A DNA stretch of 50,739 nt from Bacteroidales bacterium (lineage in GTDB: Bacteria > Bacteroidota > Bacteroidia > Bacteroidales > Paludibacteraceae). The notes beneath the pieces are model-generated. The model was not told the origin of the DNA. It saw only the letters and a program-made list of their open reading frames with translations, and searched no databases. The stretch spans positions 1-50,739 of the forward strand of contig CAAFXN010000177.1 in the NCBI GenBank assembly GCA_900766775.1, in the 5' to 3' direction. A program made the position numbers and the translations under genes. Positions 6,824-14,791 of this stretch are shown here, piece by piece; position 1 is the first letter of the stretch, and each line of letters begins with the position of its first letter.

Positions 6824-9800
6824 CCCCCTCCCTCTGTAGGGAGGGATGGGGTGGGTCCTGCTCCTCCAACCTGCTCGCCACGCGTTCGGCGATGTCGTCG
6901 CCGTCGCCTGCGGGTTGGTAGTTGGCTTGCAGCGAGAGCAGGTACTGCTTGGCTTGGAAGGTGTCGCCTCGGCGGGTGTTGATATCCGCCAGCAGGATGA
7001 GTGCGCGGGCGAGCCAGTACTGTTGCTGCGTGTTCATCTGCGCAAACGACATGATTTCCGCTTCCGCCATATCCAACTCATTCTCTGCGAAATAGCACTC
7101 AGCGAGCAGGTATTTCGCCTCTGCGCCGTTGGCGGTGCGCACCTCTTCTGCTACCACCTGCAGGTCGGCTATTGCCTCTCCCCATTGCTCCAGCGCTATG
7201 TAGGCTTTCGCGCGGTTGTAGCGCGCCTCTGCCGCCACGGGGGCTTTGTTGCTGTCCGTGTGGTAGTCGGCGAGTATCTGCCCCGCGATGTCTATCGTCG
7301 CGCGGTGCTGTCCGAGGTAGTAGGAGCAGCGCAGGATACCCAGCCGCGCGATGTCGGTGGTCTCTGTGGAGGAAGCCTGCGAGAGCAAGCGGTAGAAATA
7401 GTCGAGCGCCGTCGCATAGTCTGCCGCGTCGTAACTCAGTTCCGCCACACGCATACACGCCTCTTCCATATACGGGTTGCCTGCTATCTCCGCCAGCGCT
7501 TTGTACTCGCGCAGGGCATCCGCAGGCTGCATGAGGCGGTAGTAGGCGTCTGCCAACTGCTGCTGCGCGGTGGTGCAGTAGCGCCCGCCCGCGCAGTAAG
7601 TGCTCAGATAGCCGCTCAGCGCCGTTGCCGCCGCCGTGTAGTTGCCTTGCATATACTGCAACTCGGCTGCCGCATACGAGAGCGAGTCGTCGGCGGTAGT
7701 AACGTGCATGTTCTGCTTGCTCAGTTGCTTGGTGTAGTCGAGGTATTCGGCGATGTTATTGGTCTCCACATACAGCGCCTCGAGGGCGTCGAGCGCTGCA
7801 TACGCCTCGTCGGTGGCGGGGTAGCGGTCGATGGTGGCTTTGTAGGCGGCAATCGCCTCCTCGGTGCGATGGAGGTTGCCGTAGAGCATGGCGCGCTCCA
7901 ACATCGCCTTGCGCGCGAGGTTGCTGTTCGGATAGGTATTGAGCAACTGCCCGTAGGTCTCTATCGCCGCGGGCTCGTCTTCCAGTTGCAACTGCGCACG
8001 CGCAATCTCGTACATACCGTCGTCGGCGTAGTCCGACTTCGGATAGCGAGCCACAAGCGTCTGCATGGTGCTTATCTTGTCCGTGTACTTACGCAGCAGT
8101 CCCTGCGCATACCCTTTCTGGAAGGTGGCGTAGTCGGCGCCTGCCGCGTTGCGGTCTATCACCTGCCCGTAGTAGGCGATGGCGCTGCGGAAGTCGCGGG
8201 CGTTGAAAGCGCAGTCGCCGAGGCGGTTGAGCGCGTCGGCATAGGTCGGATCATTGCCTCCCTGAACGCTCTCTTGGTCTATATAGCGCAAGAACTGCTT
8301 GCCTGCCTCGTCGAAGCGGCGCAGCGAGAAGAGGGCATAGCCGTATAGGTAAGCCGCCGATGCATAGTTAGCCGAACGGCGCACATCCGGCTGTGCGAGA
8401 TAGTGCGCTATGTCGCTCGCGCAACCCTCGTAGTCATGCAGGCGATACGCCGTCTCCGCCCGCCAGTAGTACGCCTCGGTGGTATAAGAGGCGCGGTCGC
8501 CATGCCGCACCCTATTATCAATTGCACTTTCTTGGTACGGCTTCCGACTTGTCGGAATAACACTTCCGACCGTACCTCCTTGAATCACCGCCGTCATCCA
8601 CTCGCGCGACTTCTCCATCTTCCCTTGCAGGAAGGCGTCCACGCCCAACTGATAGCGCAGATACTGCTTGGTAGTCTCAAGCCCTCCTCCGTCTTCCCCT
8701 ACGGCGGGGGAGAGAGAATCCAGCACGTTCAGTGCGGCTTGGTAGTTCTTCGAGCGCATAAAGGCATCGCTCAAAAGCGTGAATATCTGCGCGCGGTATT
8801 GGCTCTGCGGGTAGTTCTTCAGGAAAGCAGTGAAGGCTTTCACGCTCTCGCCCAAGGCGGACGAGTGTTCGTAGGTGCAGAGCGTGTAGTTATACAGCGC
8901 CTCTTCGCTCACGCGCGGCGTCAGCCCGTAGCCTATCGCGGCTTGGTATGCCATCTTTGCTTGCTCCTGCGCACTCGCCATGGGCAACTGCCCGCTCTCT
9001 CCCAACTTCCTATACGCATGCCCTAAGGTCAGGCTCGCGCTCTCCGAGACCGTGTCTTTCTCCTGTTTCTGCTTGCATCCCGTTTTATCGGGGACCTGCT
9101 TGAGGTGCCCCACCGCCTCTTGGTGCGCGCCCAACTGATACTCCGCCATACCCAGCAGGTAGATGTCATTGCGCACCAAGTTAGCCTTCGCGGATGCCTT
9201 GCCGTTGCCTTCCGACGTAGCAGCCGCCTCCACATATGTTCGCAGGTGGCTCACCGCCTGCTTGTAATCCCCCTTGCGGTAGTAGATTTCCCCCAGCATA
9301 CGGTGCAACTCACCCTGCATACTCTCACTCCCTCCCTCCATAGGGAGGGTCGGGGAGGGTCTTAACATCTCCTCCGCCCGTGCCTGCGCCTCGGTGAAGT
9401 CCCCCAGCGCGTAGTACGACTGCGTGATGAAATAAGGCACCGTCGCCTGATACTCGCGCACGCTCTCTAACGACAAGAAAGCAGGCAACGCCTGCTCGTA
9501 GCGCTGCAACTTATACTGACAATAACCCCAGTAGTAGGTCGCCTTCTGCGTGTAAGGGTTCGTCGTCTTGCGCAGGATGGCAAAATACGTCAGCGCACGC
9601 TCATACTCCTGCAACATCAGATAGGTATAACCTCTATAAAACTGGTAATCAGGCTGGTGCGGACGGTTCAGGGCTTTGTAGTCCACCTGCTCAAAGGCTT
9701 TCGCCGCCTGCTTCCATTTGGCTCGCTCGGCATAGAGCACGCCCGACATGAAGTGCACCTCATCTTTGTAGGTCGTATAGGGGTACTGCTCCAAATAGGC

Positions 9801-9959
9801 TTTCAGGTCGTCTTGCAGCGACCGGTCGCGCTCCGCAAAGCGAGTCTCTATCCGTCGGAACGCCGCCTCCATCGCCACATCGGACGACGCAACGCACACC
9901 ACAGGACGCACCAAAAAGCAGCACAGCACGCCTATTATCCACAACCTTGTTTTTACCAT
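6819..9959 (-). CDS. Large periplasmic/outer-membrane TPR protein
   Basis: 1046 aa with a signal peptide (MVKTRLWIIGVLCCFLVRP). Almost the whole protein is tetratricopeptide-like helical repeats, seen as recurring A-x-Y-x-G, YY-x-GY and Y-P-x-S patterns (RYPKSDYADDGMYEIARAQL, TYPNSNLARKAMLERAML). TPR arrays bind other proteins; the partner is likely the barrel protein encoded directly downstream. Three to four repeat elements have been absorbed into the frame: TVGSVIPTSRKPYQES (8534-8576), LRPSPTLPMEGGSES (9326-9363), probably SPAVGEDGGG (near 8690-8720), and the C-terminal DPPHPSLQREGE with its stop codon (6822-6862). The gene has a good promoter at 9997-10028. Confidence 0.85.
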   Translation of the reverse strand: MVKTRLWIIGVLCCFLVRPVVCVASSDVAMEAAFRRIETRFAERDRSLQDDLKAYLEQYPYTTYKDEVHFMSGVLYAERAKWKQAAKAFEQVDYKALNRPHQPDYQFYRGYTYLMLQEYERALTYFAILRKTTNPYTQKATYYWGYCQYKLQRYEQALPAFLSLESVREYQATVPYFITQSYYALGDFTEAQARAEEMLRPSPTLPMEGGSESMQGELHRMLGEIYYRKGDYKQAVSHLRTYVEAAATSEGNGKASAKANLVRNDIYLLGMAEYQLGAHQEAVGHLKQVPDKTGCKQKQEKDTVSESASLTLGHAYRKLGESGQLPMASAQEQAKMAYQAAIGYGLTPRVSEEALYNYTLCTYEHSSALGESVKAFTAFLKNYPQSQYRAQIFTLLSDAFMRSKNYQAALNVLDSLSPAVGEDGGGLETTKQYLRYQLGVDAFLQGKMEKSREWMTAVIQGGTVGSVIPTSRKPYQESAIDNRVRHGDRASYTTEAYYWRAETAYRLHDYEGCASDIAHYLAQPDVRRSANYASAAYLYGYALFSLRRFDEAGKQFLRYIDQESVQGGNDPTYADALNRLGDCAFNARDFRSAIAYYGQVIDRNAAGADYATFQKGYAQGLLRKYTDKISTMQTLVARYPKSDYADDGMYEIARAQLQLEDEPAAIETYGQLLNTYPNSNLARKAMLERAMLYGNLHRTEEAIAAYKATIDRYPATDEAYAALDALEALYVETNNIAEYLDYTKQLSKQNMHVTTADDSLSYAAAELQYMQGNYTAAATALSGYLSTYCAGGRYCTTAQQQLADAYYRLMQPADALREYKALAEIAGNPYMEEACMRVAELSYDAADYATALDYFYRLLSQASSTETTDIARLGILRCSYYLGQHRATIDIAGQILADYHTDSNKAPVAAEARYNRAKAYIALEQWGEAIADLQVVAEEVRTANGAEAKYLLAECYFAENELDMAEAEIMSFAQMNTQQQYWLARALILLADINTRRGDTFQAKQYLLSLQANYQPAGDGDDIAERVASRLEEQDPPHPSLQREGE
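6822..6862. repeat. CCCTCCCT palindrome forming the TPR gene's 3' end
   Basis: CCCTCCCT (6826-6833) and AGGGAGGG (6838-6845), followed by ATGGGGTGGGTCC. On the minus strand this is the GGACCC...CCCTCCCT...AGGGAGGG family. It encodes the last 12 residues of the TPR protein and its stop codon. Confidence 0.85.
8534..8576. repeat. 43-bp double-stem palindromic element, copy 1 (inside TPR gene)
   Basis: Outer stem GGTACGG (8534-8540) with CCGTACC (8570-8576); inner palindrome TTCCGACTTGTCGGAA (8542-8557); linker TAACACTTCCGA. A second 43-bp copy lies inside the symporter gene at 44406-44448. They differ at 6 of 43 positions, and four of those differences form two compensated base pairs. Confidence 0.9.
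9326..9363. repeat. CCCTCCCT palindrome inside TPR gene
   Basis: CCCTCCCT (9330-9337) and AGGGAGGG (9342-9349), then TCGGGGAGGGTCTT. On the coding strand it is read in frame as LRPSPTLPMEGGSES, which interrupts an otherwise regular helical repeat region. Confidence 0.85.
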
Positions 9960-9996
9960 AATCTATAACAATTTATCATTTCCTCCAAATCGGCGA

Positions 9997-10028
9997 CAAA
10001 GTTACGACTTTTTTTCGAAATATGCAAA
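9997..10028 (-). promoter_or_regulatory. Bacteroidota-type promoter for the TPR operon
   Basis: Minus strand: TTTG (10025-10028), 20 bp, then TAACTTTG (9997-10004). This fits the -33 TTTG / -7 TAnnTTTG consensus exactly. The expected start of transcription lies about 30 bp upstream of the TPR start codon. Confidence 0.75.
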
Positions 10029-10700
10029 TATATCTCACATGTAATTAGCGTATAATGAACCATTCATTTTCAAAACGAGTCTTTTGGGGAAGGAAGTCTG
10101 CACTCCTATCGCACTCGCGGTCGTATTCAGCGACTGTGTAGCCCTTTGGGGGTGAAGAGCGGTCTTGCGAAAAATGGACAATTCGGCAGAAAAACGGGAG
10201 GTTGAGGGAGAGGGGTGTTTGAGGGTCGTTTATGGGTTCGGTCGGGAGTCGTTTTGGTCTCGCTTATGTTACGGTAATGTTACGATAATGTTACGGTAAT
10301 GTTCCGATAATGTTATGACACGATTTAGGGGCGGTCTCGGGAGTTGTTCGAAGGGTACTCGGGAGTTGGTTGGAAGAAAAAACAGTATTAGAAAAATGGA
10401 CAATTTAGGAGAGATAAATGTATTTGGGGGAAATTAATGGTTAATTATACGGTAATTACATGTTAAAGTAAAACACTCGGAGTATTTAGGTGAGGAGGAG
10501 GGAGCGACGTGGAATAATTGGTCATGGAGGTTGCACGTATTGTCGAAAAGGGAGTCTCGACACACACAAGTTCCAAAAATATGTTGTAAAACATGCTTTT
10601 GGGGATTGTTTCCGATTTCTGCCGTATTCATCGGTATTTTTTGCCAAGTCTGCATAGCAAAAAGTTGGTTTTTATTCGTAATTTCCACAAACATCCGTTA
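10029..10700. other. Gene-free leader upstream of the PUL
   Basis: About 670 bp with no supportable gene; the short minus-strand frame near 10434-10694 has no recognisable features. It contains the 11-bp array described separately and a 15-bp direct repeat GAAAAATGGACAATT at 10169-10183 and 10391-10405, 222 bp apart. Several GGGAGT-containing G-rich stretches lie between them. It may hold regulatory sites for either flanking operon or a small RNA gene, but I cannot define one. Confidence 0.45.
10268..10320. repeat. 11-bp tandem repeat, four copies of GTTACGRTAAT
   Basis: Copies begin at 10268, 10279, 10290 and 10301 (the fourth is GTTCCGATAAT), with a partial fifth (GTTATGACA). The spacing of about one DNA turn places each copy on the same helix face, as in clustered protein-binding sites. 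Confidence 0.8.
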
Positions 10701-10735
10701 AAATTCGGACGATACTATACCTAAATTCGGACGAT
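10701..10735. promoter_or_regulatory. Candidate operator: two 13-bp direct repeats 22 bp apart
   Basis: AAATTCGGACGAT occurs at 10701-10713 and 10723-10735. The start-to-start distance of 22 bp is two helical turns, and the second copy ends 28 bp before the TATCTTTG -7 element. This is the placement expected for an AraC-type activator binding as a dimer beside RNA polymerase. The PUL encodes such a regulator (28260-30929). The link is inference. Confidence 0.5.
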
Positions 10736-10771
10736 TTCTGACCCGACTATGCAGTTTTTGCAGTATCTTTG
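10735..10771 (+). promoter_or_regulatory. Probable promoter of the PUL
   Basis: A good -7 element TATCTTTG at 10764-10771 is followed by GCGC. The -33 region is weak (TTTCTG at 10735-10740), which suits an activator-dependent promoter. A leader of about 130 bp would follow before the first start codon. Confidence 0.5.
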
Positions 10772-10906
10772 CGCAGTCTTTTAGTGGGCATGCTTTGCGC
10801 ACCGCTCTTTGCGCGGGCTACGCCCTTAGAGAGAAAGGGGAGAAATACGCAATGTCTAACTAAAAAAAACAAATTCATAAACTAACTAACTTAAAAACTA
10901 ATTCTT

Positions 10907-12346
10907 ATGAAAAAACTATTCTTTTTAGCAAGTGCGCTCCTATGCGGAGCAATCTCAGCCAGCGCAGCACGTGTCTATGTTCAAACGGGCGAAGAAGGAG
11001 ACCCTACATGGACGATTACTCTGGGTGAAAAAGATAAACTCGTTAATCTCAACAAAGAAGGCGTAAAGGCTCTTCCGAAAACCGGTCTTAAAGAATTTTG
11101 GTTTGCAGCAGGTACGTACAAGATTGACACGACTTTTATGTTGGAGCAATACGACGCAACCTTTATGGGTGGTTTTGCTGGTACAGAGACCGATGCAAGT
11201 CAGCGCGTGATGAAAGATGGAGGCAAACCTTGGGAGTTCGCTAATCCCACTATTCTGGACGGTGGCAATGCTGTTAGATTGATAAACGATGCAAGCAGAC
11301 GTCCTAACTTTGACGGTTTGACGCTCCAAAACTTCAAATCTACTGCTAACGGAGGTGTTTTTCAAATCAGAAATGGTGCAAACCTTAAACAAACAGTGAA
11401 AAACTGCCAATTCTTGAATGATTCTGCGGCTAATCAAGGAGGAGCAATTCAGGTTTATAGTGGCAATGCGCTCATTGAGGGTTGTTATTTCGCTCATAAT
11501 GGTGCAAGTCAAGGTGGTGCCATTTATGCGAATAATACTATGGGGATTACCATTAAGAATTGTACTTTTGAGGGAAATACCGCAGTTATTGCTTCGAATG
11601 CAGGTGGTGCCATACACGTGCAGAATAGTGGTAATGACACTATCGTAGGTTGCACCTTTATCGGCAATGATGCCCCGAATGGTCAAGGCGGTGCATTATC
11701 TTTGGCTAATAGCGGAACAGCCACTTTTGCTGCTAACAATGTTTTTGCCAACAACTCAGGTAAACAATCCATTATCCTCCTCACTGGTACTCAAGGCTTC
11801 TACTACAATACCGTTTACAACTGCACAGGAAAGGCGATATACGTTGCAGGTAATGCCACCGTTAAGAATAATGTCTTTTGGGGAGAAACAGCAGACAATG
11901 CAGTGTTCGAGGTGAAAGCAGACATTACGCCGACTTATACCAACAACGCAGGTCTTAAATGGGCAGAAGGAGCAGATGCTTCCAACATCGTATTAGAGCC
12001 CGCCAACACAGGCAGCGAGGAAGGCAAGTTGTATCCTGTGTTTGCTGACCCCGAGAACGGCGACTTCAACTTAGGAAAGGGCTCTGCACTTATTGGCAAG
12101 GGTGTGGTTATTGAGGGTATCACAACGGACATCGAAGGCGTTACCCGTACATCCTTAGACCTCGGCGCATACGCATATGTAGAAGGTAAAGTGCCCACCG
12201 CAGTGGAGAACACCGAGAAGGCACCGATAGATATTCAGGCTGCATTGCAGGCAGGCGAGGTGTTTAATCTCCTCGGTCAGCGAGTAGGCGAGTTGCAGGC
12301 AGGCAATATCTATATCGTAGGCGGACAGAAAGTCCTGATGCGATAA
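10907..12346 (+). CDS. Secreted right-handed beta-helix protein with C-terminal sorting-like tail
   Basis: 479 aa, signal peptide MKKLFFLASALLCGAISASA. The body has the repeated short turns of a parallel beta-helix (GGAIQVYSG, GGAIYANN, GGAIHVQNS, GGALSLANS), as in pectate-lyase-like and polymorphic outer-membrane protein repeats. GGFAGTETDASQR and the DLGAYAY segment are typical of this Bacteroidota family. The C-terminus (FNLLGQRVGELQAGNIYIV) resembles a short type IX sorting domain. No catalytic motif of a known polysaccharide lyase is evident, so it may bind glycan, or be a lyase of an unrecognised type. It is the first gene of the PUL and is related to the next gene (GG-x-PWE-x-ANPTIL in both). 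Confidence 0.8.
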   Translation: MKKLFFLASALLCGAISASAARVYVQTGEEGDPTWTITLGEKDKLVNLNKEGVKALPKTGLKEFWFAAGTYKIDTTFMLEQYDATFMGGFAGTETDASQRVMKDGGKPWEFANPTILDGGNAVRLINDASRRPNFDGLTLQNFKSTANGGVFQIRNGANLKQTVKNCQFLNDSAANQGGAIQVYSGNALIEGCYFAHNGASQGGAIYANNTMGITIKNCTFEGNTAVIASNAGGAIHVQNSGNDTIVGCTFIGNDAPNGQGGALSLANSGTATFAANNVFANNSGKQSIILLTGTQGFYYNTVYNCTGKAIYVAGNATVKNNVFWGETADNAVFEVKADITPTYTNNAGLKWAEGADASNIVLEPANTGSEEGKLYPVFADPENGDFNLGKGSALIGKGVVIEGITTDIEGVTRTSLDLGAYAYVEGKVPTAVENTEKAPIDIQAALQAGEVFNLLGQRVGELQAGNIYIVGGQKVLMR

Positions 12347-12354
12347 GATAGGAA

Positions 12355-12447
12355 AAGTTTCAAGTTTCTGGTTTCAAGTGCTCCTGAAACCTGAAACTTG
12401 AAACTTGTTTATCCCAACTTGTCGGGGAAACTTGAAACCTGAAACTA
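12355..12447. repeat. Heptamer hairpin (GTTTCAA type), copy 1
   Basis: GTTTCAA GTTTCTG GTTTCAA is followed by its inverted form CTGAAAC CTGAAAC TTGAAAC, then a TCCCAACTTGTCGGGGA palindrome (12411-12428) and further TTGAAAC CTGAAAC units. It can fold into a stem of about 20 bp. Closely similar blocks lie at 14692-14775 and 19784-19863. Confidence 0.9.
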
Positions 12448-12474
12448 TTTTTACTAACTAACAACATAATACCT

Positions 12475-14679
12475 ATGAAAAAATTCATTCTTTCGATTGG
12501 GCTGCTTTTGGGCGCGCTGTCGCTCAACGCAGGCGTAGTCTATGTGGCGCCTAACGCTGTGGGCGACAGCACGGGCTCGAGTTGGGACAACGCCATGGAG
12601 AACATCCAGATGGCTATCAACAAAGCCAAAGAAGACGAGACGGGTCAGACAGTAGTATGGTTGAAAGCAGGAACGTACAACGTTACGAAGGCTATTGCGG
12701 TGAAAGACTCCGTAAGCATCTATGGTAGTTTCGCAGGTACGGAGACAACGGCTGACGACCGCGCGAAGGTAGAAGGCGGCAAGCCTTGGGAGTATGCCAA
12801 CCCGACGATTCTGAACGGCGGCGACTCGGTGAACATCATGAACGTAGGTAAAGCGACCTTGCTGCAACCCGTGGAAATAAACGGCGTGGTGTTCGAGCAT
12901 GGTTTTGCGAACAATGCTGTCAACAAAGGTACAGCGGGCGGTGGTGCTATCCGCCTGAACGACAACGCTTCGTTGGTGAATTGTATCATCCGCGAGTGTA
13001 AGTCAGACAAGGACGGCGGCGGCGTGCGCTTCTACGGCGGCGGCTCGCTCTACTACTGCTTGTTTGAGAACTGCTACCAGTTCACCGGTAGTAACGGTGG
13101 CGGCGCCATCAACGCTTCGGTTACCAACAATGGCAGCCACACGATTATCATCGAGGGTTGCGAGTTCCGCGGCTGCCACTCGGAGGTACGCGGCGGTGCG
13201 ATTGCTACCAACGCTACGGCAGGTAAAATCTTGATTAACGCCTGCACGTTCTACAACAACTATGCTGCCAAGGCAGACGGTACGCTCCAAAACGGTGCAG
13301 TGATTTTTGACAATGCGGGTAACATCACGGAGATTACCAACTGCGTTATCTACAACAACACCGGTAATAACTGCATGTACCTGAAAGCAGGCAAACTGAA
13401 CAACAACACCATAGCCTTCAACATCGGTACGGTATATGTGGCTGCTGCGAAGAACGCCGAGGTATGCAACAATGTCAACGTGGCAAACGTAACCGACGCA
13501 ACGGGCGTTACCGCTACGGGTATCTCCTCTGCCCCGGGTCTGACCGTACTGGGTCTGAACAACTACACCTACAACCCCATTCCCGAAGGCTGGACGGTAT
13601 CGCTGGACGCTGCGGTGGCTAACACCAACGTAGAGTTTGCTTCCAACAAGTCGAACGGCGACTTCGAGGTAGAAGAAGGTGCAGAGGCTCCGGAAGGCAA
13701 GTGCTTGGTAGGTCCTCACTTCGTACAGGTGCCCACGTTCTTCGGCGCTATTCCTACCGACGTAGCAGAGGCTGACAAGAAAGTGTTCCTCGCCGAGTTG
13801 GAGGCTGCTGACTTCCATATCAAACGCCAGTCCGCATTGCTCAACGCCGGTACCGACAGCGCCTTTGTAGAGGCAGACCGCGACGGCAACAACCGCCCGC
13901 AAGGTCCCCGCGCAGATGTAGGTGCTTATGAGTTGGCATACCACCCGGTGGTCATCCCTGCATACAACGCAGAGGAAGGTACGATAGCCGATGAGAATGC
14001 GGCTACGCTGAATGATACTACTCTCTATGCGGTGGACGGCTCCTCGCTGCGTTTCTACGTGATGACCGCAGACATGGAGGTGCCCTACCTTGTGCAGACC
14101 GTGGCTTCTAACAACGGCGGTTTGACCTTCGACGGTGCAAAGACCAATGTTACCGAGTTGGTAGATAAAGACGCTCTCATCCTCGACCTGACCATCACCG
14201 AGCCGATTATGCTGGAGGTTACATGGGTGAAACCGATTGTGGACTACACCGTTACCCTGACCGTAGCAGCAGGCTGCGAGGAGATGGGTACAGTGGAAGG
14301 TGCAGGCACCTACGCAGCAGGAACGGAAATCACCATCAAGGCAATTGCCAAAGCAGGTTACCGCTTTGTGAAATGGAGCGATGAGAACACCGAGGCAGAG
14401 CGCAAGATTGTGGTGAACGAAGACCTCAGCCTGAGCGCAACCTTCGAGCAGGGTGAAGGCTTTGCAGACGCAGTAGCCAATACCCTCGCTATCACCGCCA
14501 AGAAGAACGGTGTACGCGTGAGCGGTCTGCTGCAAGGCAGCACCGTAGAGGTATTCGACATCAACGGCCGCCAAGTATTCAGCACCGTTGCCGAGAGCGA
14601 GAGCCTCTTCATCAACCTGCAACAAGGTATGTACATCATCCGCCAAGGTGCTAACCGCGGCAAAGCGATTGTGAAATAA
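12475..14679 (+). CDS. Secreted beta-helix protein with InlB-type repeat and T9SS-like sorting domain
   Basis: 734 aa, signal peptide MKKFILSIGLLLGALSLNAG. N-terminal half: beta-helix with GG-AI turns (GGGAIRLND, GGGVRFYGG, GGGAINASV, GGAIATNAT). Then a DVGAYEL segment, and near residues 600-660 a divergent InlB-type repeat (YTVTLTVAAGCEEMGTVEG, GYRFVKWSDENTEAERKI). The last ~70 residues (VEVFDINGRQVFSTV, GMYIIRQG, KAIVK) match the type A sorting domain of the type IX secretion system. It is therefore probably carried across the outer membrane and attached to the surface. Paralogue of the preceding gene. Possibly a glycan-binding or lyase protein; no catalytic residues recognised. Confidence 0.82.
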   Translation: MKKFILSIGLLLGALSLNAGVVYVAPNAVGDSTGSSWDNAMENIQMAINKAKEDETGQTVVWLKAGTYNVTKAIAVKDSVSIYGSFAGTETTADDRAKVEGGKPWEYANPTILNGGDSVNIMNVGKATLLQPVEINGVVFEHGFANNAVNKGTAGGGAIRLNDNASLVNCIIRECKSDKDGGGVRFYGGGSLYYCLFENCYQFTGSNGGGAINASVTNNGSHTIIIEGCEFRGCHSEVRGGAIATNATAGKILINACTFYNNYAAKADGTLQNGAVIFDNAGNITEITNCVIYNNTGNNCMYLKAGKLNNNTIAFNIGTVYVAAAKNAEVCNNVNVANVTDATGVTATGISSAPGLTVLGLNNYTYNPIPEGWTVSLDAAVANTNVEFASNKSNGDFEVEEGAEAPEGKCLVGPHFVQVPTFFGAIPTDVAEADKKVFLAELEAADFHIKRQSALLNAGTDSAFVEADRDGNNRPQGPRADVGAYELAYHPVVIPAYNAEEGTIADENAATLNDTTLYAVDGSSLRFYVMTADMEVPYLVQTVASNNGGLTFDGAKTNVTELVDKDALILDLTITEPIMLEVTWVKPIVDYTVTLTVAAGCEEMGTVEGAGTYAAGTEITIKAIAKAGYRFVKWSDENTEAERKIVVNEDLSLSATFEQGEGFADAVANTLAITAKKNGVRVSGLLQGSTVEVFDINGRQVFSTVAESESLFINLQQGMYIIRQGANRGKAIVK

Positions 14680-14691
14680 CATATAAGCAAA

Positions 14692-14775
14692 AAAGTTTCA
14701 AGTTTCAGGTTTCAAGCAGAGTCGGTCGTGTTATCTCGCTTGAAACTTGGAACCTGAAACTTGAAATTTGAAACC
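14692..14775. repeat. Heptamer hairpin (GTTTCAA type), copy 2
   Basis: GTTTCAA GTTTCAG GTTTCAA, a 24-bp loop, then TTGAAAC TTGGAAC CTGAAAC TTGAAAT TTGAAAC. It occupies the spacer between the second beta-helix gene and susC and ends 17 bp before the susC start codon. Confidence 0.9.
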
Positions 14776-14791
14776 AATACACCTCTCTATC

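Noticed and set aside
6846..8348. 500-codon open frame antisense to the TPR gene
   Set aside because: Low-complexity Arg/Val/Gly composition opposite a regular helical repeat protein.
10434..10694. 86-codon minus-strand frame in the PUL leader
   Set aside because: No homology recognised, no promoter, and it overlaps likely regulatory repeats.
13003..14682. 559-codon open frame antisense to the second beta-helix gene
   Set aside because: No signal, domain or promoter; the sense frame has a signal peptide, beta-helix, InlB repeat and sorting domain.
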